DNA of 10,300 bases, from the NCBI GenBank assembly GCA_023380515.1, contig JAMCRH010000051.1, positions 1 to 10,300 on the forward strand, read 5' to 3'. This document shows, piece by piece, positions 7,443-10,300 of the stretch. Position 1 is the first letter of the stretch. Each line of letters starts with the position of its first letter. Source of the DNA: Gammaproteobacteria bacterium. GTDB taxonomy: Bacteria > Pseudomonadota > Gammaproteobacteria > Enterobacterales > Alteromonadaceae. The position numbers and the translations under genes were made by a program. The notes beneath the pieces are model-generated. The model ran no database searches and was not told the origin of the DNA. It saw only the letters and a program-made list of their open reading frames with translations.

Positions 7443-8266
7443 AGCATCAATTGTCCATCATATACATGCGTTGCTGGCCCGCGCATCCATAGCGTTTCGC
7501 CGGGTTGCCAAGTAATTTCTAGAGTACCGCCGGGTAACTCGATTTTAGCCGGTGACGATAGTTTTTCCTGAATTATGCCCCAAACCGCAGCTGCACAAGC
7601 GCCTGTACCGCAGGCCTGGGTCTCGCCGACGCCACGCTCAAATACGCGTAGCTTCGCTTCGTTGGCACTGACGATTTGCAAAAAGCCAACATTAGCGCCT
7701 TCAGGAAACCGCTCGAAACCGGTTAATAACTGACCAACCTCCTGCACCGGCGCGTTGGCAACGTCATCAACGAGCATGACGCAGTGGGGATTACCCATGC
7801 TCACCGCGCCAACTAAAAACGTTTGCTCATTCGCTCGCAAAATATAGGTAACTTCTTGTTTATTTGCGCGAAACGGGATCTTGTGTGGCTCGAGTTGTGG
7901 CTTACCCATATCGACATTCACTAAACTCTCACCTTCCAAGCGAATTTGAATTACACCTTTTCTCGTGCTGACTTGAATCACATTTTTATTGGTCAGACCT
8001 TTCATGCGCACAAAGCGACCAAAACAGCGCGCTCCGTTGCCGCATTGCTCAACTTCACTTCCGTCCGCATTGAAGATCCGATAGTGGAAATCCACATCCG
8101 GGTCATAGGGCGGCTCCACCATCAGCAATTGGTCAAAACCAATCCCGCGGTAACGGTCGGCAAGCTGGCTAATTTGCTCGCGACTTAAGAAAATGTTCTG
8201 GGTCACGTTATCGATAACAACAAAATCATTACCAAGCCCGTGCATTTTCGAAAAATGAATCAGCAT
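7439..8266 (-). CDS. dapF: Diaminopimelate epimerase DapF
   Basis: DapF interconverts LL- and meso-diaminopimelate without cofactor, supplying meso-DAP for peptidoglycan and for lysine. The 275-residue protein shows the pseudo-twofold family architecture with the two catalytic cysteines: C75 in [20 protein letters not shown] (67-86 as a block) and C219 in [17 protein letters not shown]. Other hallmarks are [13 protein letters not shown] (5-17), GIGFDQLL (41-48), [10 protein letters not shown] (186-195) and SMGNPHC (156-162). E. coli DapF has 274 residues with the cysteines at 73 and 217. ATG at 8264-8266 follows AAAGGA, embedded in the last codons of lysA, by five bases; the lysA stop is only two bases upstream. 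The downstream DUF484 gene overlaps by four bases. The enzyme's product is the substrate of the adjacent lysA product. Confidence 0.98.
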   Translation of the reverse strand: MLIHFSKMHGLGNDFVVIDNVTQNIFLSREQISQLADRYRGIGFDQLLMVEPPYDPDVDFHYRIFNADGSEVEQCGNGARCFGRFVRMKGLTNKNVIQVSTRKGVIQIRLEGESLVNVDMGKPQLEPHKIPFRANKQEVTYILRANEQTFLVGAVSMGNPHCVMLVDDVANAPVQEVGQLLTGFERFPEGANVGFLQIVSANEAKLRVFERGVGETQACGTGACAAAVWGIIQEKLSSPAKIELPGGTLEITWQPGETLWMRGPATHVYDGQLML

Positions 8267-8268
8267 TG

Positions 8269-9519
8269 TTATCCTTTCGGCACTAACGTTTCACCGCGCC
8301 AGACGTCGTCCATGGTTTCGCGCGCTCTAATGAGGTAGCTTTCTGTGCCGGCCACTAATACTTCCGGCGGGCGCGGACGCGAGTTGTAATTTGAACTCAT
8401 AGCAAAACCATAAGCGCCTGCGCTCTTCACTGCAAGTAAATCCCCTGCACTGACCGCTAAAGTTCGTTGTTGTCCAAGAAAATCACCAGTTTCACATACC
8501 GGACCAACTACATCGCCCGTCACCGGCTGTGCTTGCGACGCTCGAACATTCACGATGTCGTGATGCGCCTGATACAACGAAGGCCGCAGCAAGTCATTCA
8601 TACCGGCGTCGACCATAATGAAATGTTTAAAACCATTGGATTTCAGGTATTCAACACGGGTCAGCAGTACCCCGGCATTGGCAACAATGGCGCGACCAGG
8701 CTCGAGATATAACGACAAATGCGGATAGTCTTGCATGCGCTTCAACAAAGCCGCGATGTAATCGGCAACCGCCGGTGGCTGTTCGTCTTGGTAGGTCACG
8801 CCTAAGCCGCCACCCATATCAATGTGCCGTAGGGTGATGCCCTGCGCAGCAAGCTCATCAACTAGCTTCAGCATCCGCTCGAGAGCATCAAGAAACGGTT
8901 GCGTCTCTGTTAGTTGCGAACCAATGTGGCAATCAGCCCCAACAACTTCGAGTGCCGGCAACTCAACAGCTCGTTGATAGGTGCGCAGCGCCTCAACCAT
9001 CGGAATACCAAATTTATTATCTTCCAAACCGGTCGCAATATAAGGGTGTGTTTTGGCGTCAACGTCTGGATTTACGCGTAAGGAGATGCGCGCTGTTTTT
9101 TCCATTTCAACGGCAATCGCACTGATTCGTTCGAGCTCTGCTGCTGATTCAACATTAAATTGGCCAATCCCTACGTCTAATGCATAGCGGATTTCCGCGT
9201 CAGACTTGGCGACACCCGAAAATACGATATCTTGCGCCCGACCACCGGCGCGCAGCACCCGTGCGATTTCACCACCAGACACAACGTCGAAGCCAGCGCC
9301 CTGTTCAGCAAGTACTTGCAATATCGCCAAATTACTATTGGCTTTTACGGCATAAAACGCGCGATGCGGTGTTGGCAATGCCTGTTGAAACGCTTGCCAA
9401 TTCCGAATAACGGCATGCTTTGAATAAACATAACAAGGTGTTTGGTATGTTGCCGCAATTGTCTCCAGAGAAATCTCTTCCACATGGAGTACGCCATTTT
9501 TTTCCTGAAACTCTGACAT
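8269..9519 (-). CDS. lysA: Diaminopimelate decarboxylase LysA
   Basis: LysA is the PLP-dependent fold-III (alanine-racemase-like barrel) decarboxylase that turns meso-diaminopimelate into L-lysine, the last step of the pathway. The 416-residue length is typical. Visible are the PLP-binding lysine K59 in FYAVKANSN (55-63), HIGSQ (198-202), the phosphate-binding GGGLG (236-240), [11 protein letters not shown] (273-283), the active-site CETGD (342-346, the C-E pair from the partner subunit) and [18 protein letters not shown] (367-384). ATG at 9517-9519 is preceded by TAGGT about six bases upstream. lptM ends 63 bases upstream and dapF starts two bases after the stop. In E. coli lysA is elsewhere, next to lysR; its place here between lptM and dapF is the arrangement I associate with Vibrio, Shewanella and Pseudomonas relatives. 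No LysR regulator is present. Confidence 0.97.
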   Translation of the reverse strand: MSEFQEKNGVLHVEEISLETIAATYQTPCYVYSKHAVIRNWQAFQQALPTPHRAFYAVKANSNLAILQVLAEQGAGFDVVSGGEIARVLRAGGRAQDIVFSGVAKSDAEIRYALDVGIGQFNVESAAELERISAIAVEMEKTARISLRVNPDVDAKTHPYIATGLEDNKFGIPMVEALRTYQRAVELPALEVVGADCHIGSQLTETQPFLDALERMLKLVDELAAQGITLRHIDMGGGLGVTYQDEQPPAVADYIAALLKRMQDYPHLSLYLEPGRAIVANAGVLLTRVEYLKSNGFKHFIMVDAGMNDLLRPSLYQAHHDIVNVRASQAQPVTGDVVGPVCETGDFLGQQRTLAVSAGDLLAVKSAGAYGFAMSSNYNSRPRPPEVLVAGTESYLIRARETMDDVWRGETLVPKG

Positions 9520-9582
9520 GGATTACCTATTCTGCCTAGCTTATTCATCAAGCCATCATCATGACTGCATCGTTGCTTAACG

Positions 9583-9756
9583 TTATTTCAATGATTTATC
9601 AATGAGATACATCGCCGAGCTCGGTTCAGCTGGCGTGCTTCTCTCAGCCGGCTCTGGAAGCTGTAAGGGCCCTTTTTGGCCGCAGCCAACCAGAAAAACG
9701 CTGTAAAGCGTCAGCAAAACAACGGCTGATTTTTGGGTTATCGTGCGTTTTATCAT
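9583..9756 (-). CDS. lptM: LptM (YifL) outer-membrane lipoprotein
   Basis: This short reading frame encodes 57 residues starting MIKRTITQKSAVVLLTLYSV. It has a lipoprotein signal peptide: a basic N-terminus (K3, R4, K9), a hydrophobic core (about 11-23) and the lipobox LVGC with the acylated cysteine at C25. The mature protein begins CGQKGPLQLPEP, closely matching the CGxKGPLYxP start of LptM/YifL family proteins. LptM promotes correct disulfide assembly of the LptD/LptE LPS translocon in E. coli; transfer of that role here is by homology. The rest is Pro/Ser/Ala-rich and low in complexity, as usual. It is somewhat shorter than E. coli LptM (67 residues). Position, divergent from cyaY and upstream of lysA-dapF, is the expected one. 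The Shine-Dalgarno is weak, and no better start exists nearby. Confidence 0.93.
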   Translation of the reverse strand: MIKRTITQKSAVVLLTLYSVFLVGCGQKGPLQLPEPAERSTPAEPSSAMYLIDKSLK

Positions 9757-9788
9757 AAGTCACGTTACACTTGAGCTCGAAAGTTCCT

Positions 9789-9794
9789 TATAAT
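9789..9794 (+). promoter_or_regulatory. cyaY promoter -10 element
   Basis: A perfect TATAAT lies 40 bases before the cyaY start codon, in the divergent lptM/cyaY gap, predicting a transcript start near 9802. The -35 region at 17-base spacing (TACACT, 9766-9771) matches only three of six consensus bases, so an activator or weak basal activity is possible. Confidence 0.5.
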
Positions 9795-9818
9795 CGCATT
9801 CACGTGCCAATTTGTCAC
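9790..9818 (-). promoter_or_regulatory. Candidate promoter of the lptM-lysA-dapF operon
   Basis: On the minus strand, GTGACA (complement of 9813-9818, five of six consensus bases) and GATTAT (complement of 9790-9795, four of six) are separated by 17 bases. The start would be near 9783, about 27 bases before lptM. The -10 overlaps the plus-strand TATAAT assigned to cyaY. An alternative -10, TATAAG (complement of 9787-9792), has no good -35 at a normal distance. Confidence 0.4.
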
Positions 9819-9822
9819 CCGT

Positions 9823-9828
9823 TAGGAG
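9823..9828 (+). promoter_or_regulatory. Ribosome binding site of cyaY
   Basis: TAGGAG lies six bases upstream of the ATG at 9835. It is the clearest Shine-Dalgarno in the window and fixes the cyaY start. Confidence 0.8.
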
Positions 9829-9834
9829 TCGTGT

Positions 9835-10158
9835 ATGCAAGACCATGAATACCATCAACTCGCTGATGACGTCTTACTTCACATTGAAGAAGCTGTTGAA
9901 GCACTTGACCACGTTGACATTGATTTTGAATCAGCCAGCGGAATTCTCGAGCTGATCTTTCCAAACCAAAGTGTCATCATCATCAACAAACAAGAGCCAT
10001 TGCACCAAATCTGGGTTGCAACTCGAGAAAACGGCCACCACTTCGAATATCGCGACGGCCAATGGATCGATAATCGCTTCGGCAGTGAACTTTGGGCATT
10101 ACTTTCAGATGCTGCCACAAAACAAGCCGGAACCAAGGTCACGTTAACAGCACCTTAA
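9835..10158 (+). CDS. cyaY: Frataxin-family protein CyaY
   Basis: CyaY is the bacterial frataxin, a small cytoplasmic iron-binding protein that binds the IscS-IscU complex and modulates iron-sulfur cluster assembly. The 107-residue length equals the family norm (E. coli 106). The N-terminal helix is rich in acidic residues (D3, E5, D11, D12, E18, E19, E22, D25, D28, D30), forming the acidic ridge used for iron and IscS contact. The conserved central strand block is [17 protein letters not shown] (47-63), followed by [15 protein letters not shown] and the C-terminal helix [15 protein letters not shown] (85-99). The start is supported by TAGGAG six bases upstream. It is divergent from lptM, as in E. 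coli. hemC follows in the same direction after 80 bases, with no cyaA in between. Confidence 0.97.
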   Translation: MQDHEYHQLADDVLLHIEEAVEALDHVDIDFESASGILELIFPNQSVIIINKQEPLHQIWVATRENGHHFEYRDGQWIDNRFGSELWALLSDAATKQAGTKVTLTAP

Positions 10159-10168
10159 GCCCGTTGCG

Positions 10169-10204
10169 ATCTGCACAAGCAGATGACCTTCGTCGTAAAA
10201 CGAC
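10169..10204 (+). other. Two tandem small hairpins between cyaY and hemC
   Basis: ATCTGC-ACAA-GCAGAT (10169-10184) is a perfect six-pair stem with a four-base loop, and GTCGT-AAA-ACGAC (10192-10204) is a perfect five-pair stem with a three-base loop. Neither is followed by a run of T, so they do not look like intrinsic terminators. They could shape the cyaY-hemC messenger or be chance. I saw no convincing hemC promoter in this 80-base gap. Confidence 0.35.
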
Positions 10205-10238
10205 CATGCACAACCTCAGGATCAAAGGTAAACAAGTC

Positions 10239-10300
10239 ATGAACCAAGCAAATACCCTGACCATTGCCACGCGCAAAAGCGCTCTTGCACTTTGGCAAGC
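10239..10300 (+). CDS. hemC: Hydroxymethylbilane synthase HemC (5' fragment)
   Basis: Only the first 20 codons are inside the window; the reading continues past the edge. The product begins MNQANTLTIATRKSALALWQ. IATRKSALALWQ is the highly conserved first strand and helix of porphobilinogen deaminase (usually IATRxSPLALWQ), which polymerises four porphobilinogen molecules into hydroxymethylbilane in the tetrapyrrole pathway. The dipyrromethane-binding cysteine and other active-site residues lie beyond the window. No in-frame start lies immediately upstream of ATG 10239. AAAGG lies about ten bases before it, slightly far for a ribosome binding site. It shares direction with cyaY; in E. coli the divergent cyaA gene lies between the two. 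hemD would be expected next. The short fragment leaves the product name well supported but completeness unknown. Confidence 0.9.
   Translation, partial: MNQANTLTIATRKSALALWQ

Noticed and set aside
10169..10190. ATCTGC/GCAGAT hairpin as a cyaY terminator
   Set aside because: The stem is only six pairs and is not followed by a T-run.
1..10300. A novel defence, mobile or accessory system
   Set aside because: Every gene is a recognised core gene in a conserved order, gaps are all 113 bases or less, and no repeats, tRNA genes or foreign-looking segments were seen.

Overview
This window is an ordinary, compact stretch of gammaproteobacterial core chromosome. The encoded proteins resemble the Escherichia coli RecQ, YigI, RarD, UvrD, YigB, XerC, DapF, LptM, CyaY and HemC proteins along most of their length. 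The set and order of genes match the cyaY-to-recQ neighbourhood of enterobacteria. However, lysA sits between lptM and dapF, and cyaA, corA, yigF and pldA are missing from the places they occupy in E. coli. That points to a marine Alteromonadales-type gammaproteobacterium, possibly Idiomarinaceae. The lineage is inference from remembered gene order and protein similarity, not a search.

Layout from left to right. recQ (minus strand, 3' end cut off by the window edge) is divergent from a two-gene plus-strand unit, yigI-rarD. The 77 bases between recQ and yigI hold two overlapping, oppositely directed promoter candidates. rarD runs convergently into uvrD (minus) with 37 bases between the stops. 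uvrD has its own promoter, and a near-consensus LexA (SOS) box lies over that promoter's spacer. Upstream on the minus strand lies a tight gene string read in the order lptM, lysA, dapF, DUF484 gene, xerC, yigB. It includes two ATGA stop/start overlaps and looks like one operon that could read through into uvrD. lptM is only 57 codons. At the right end cyaY (plus) is divergent from lptM across a 78-base promoter region, and hemC starts 80 bases after cyaY and runs off the window.

How the genes fit together. The minus-strand operon links envelope and lysine metabolism to chromosome maintenance. LptM supports outer-membrane LPS transport. DapF makes meso-diaminopimelate, and LysA decarboxylates it to lysine. 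XerC resolves chromosome dimers, YigB is a HAD phosphatase of the flavin branch, and UvrD is the repair helicase under probable SOS control. RecQ is a second repair helicase. CyaY (iron-sulfur assembly) and HemC (tetrapyrrole synthesis) are both linked to iron and heme.

No gene-free stretch exceeds 113 bases. I saw no tRNA, rRNA, insertion sequence, CRISPR array, attachment site or sign of recent transfer. I found no previously undescribed system. The points worth a second look are regulatory (the SOS box and the two shared divergent promoters) and syntenic (missing cyaA, lysA placement).
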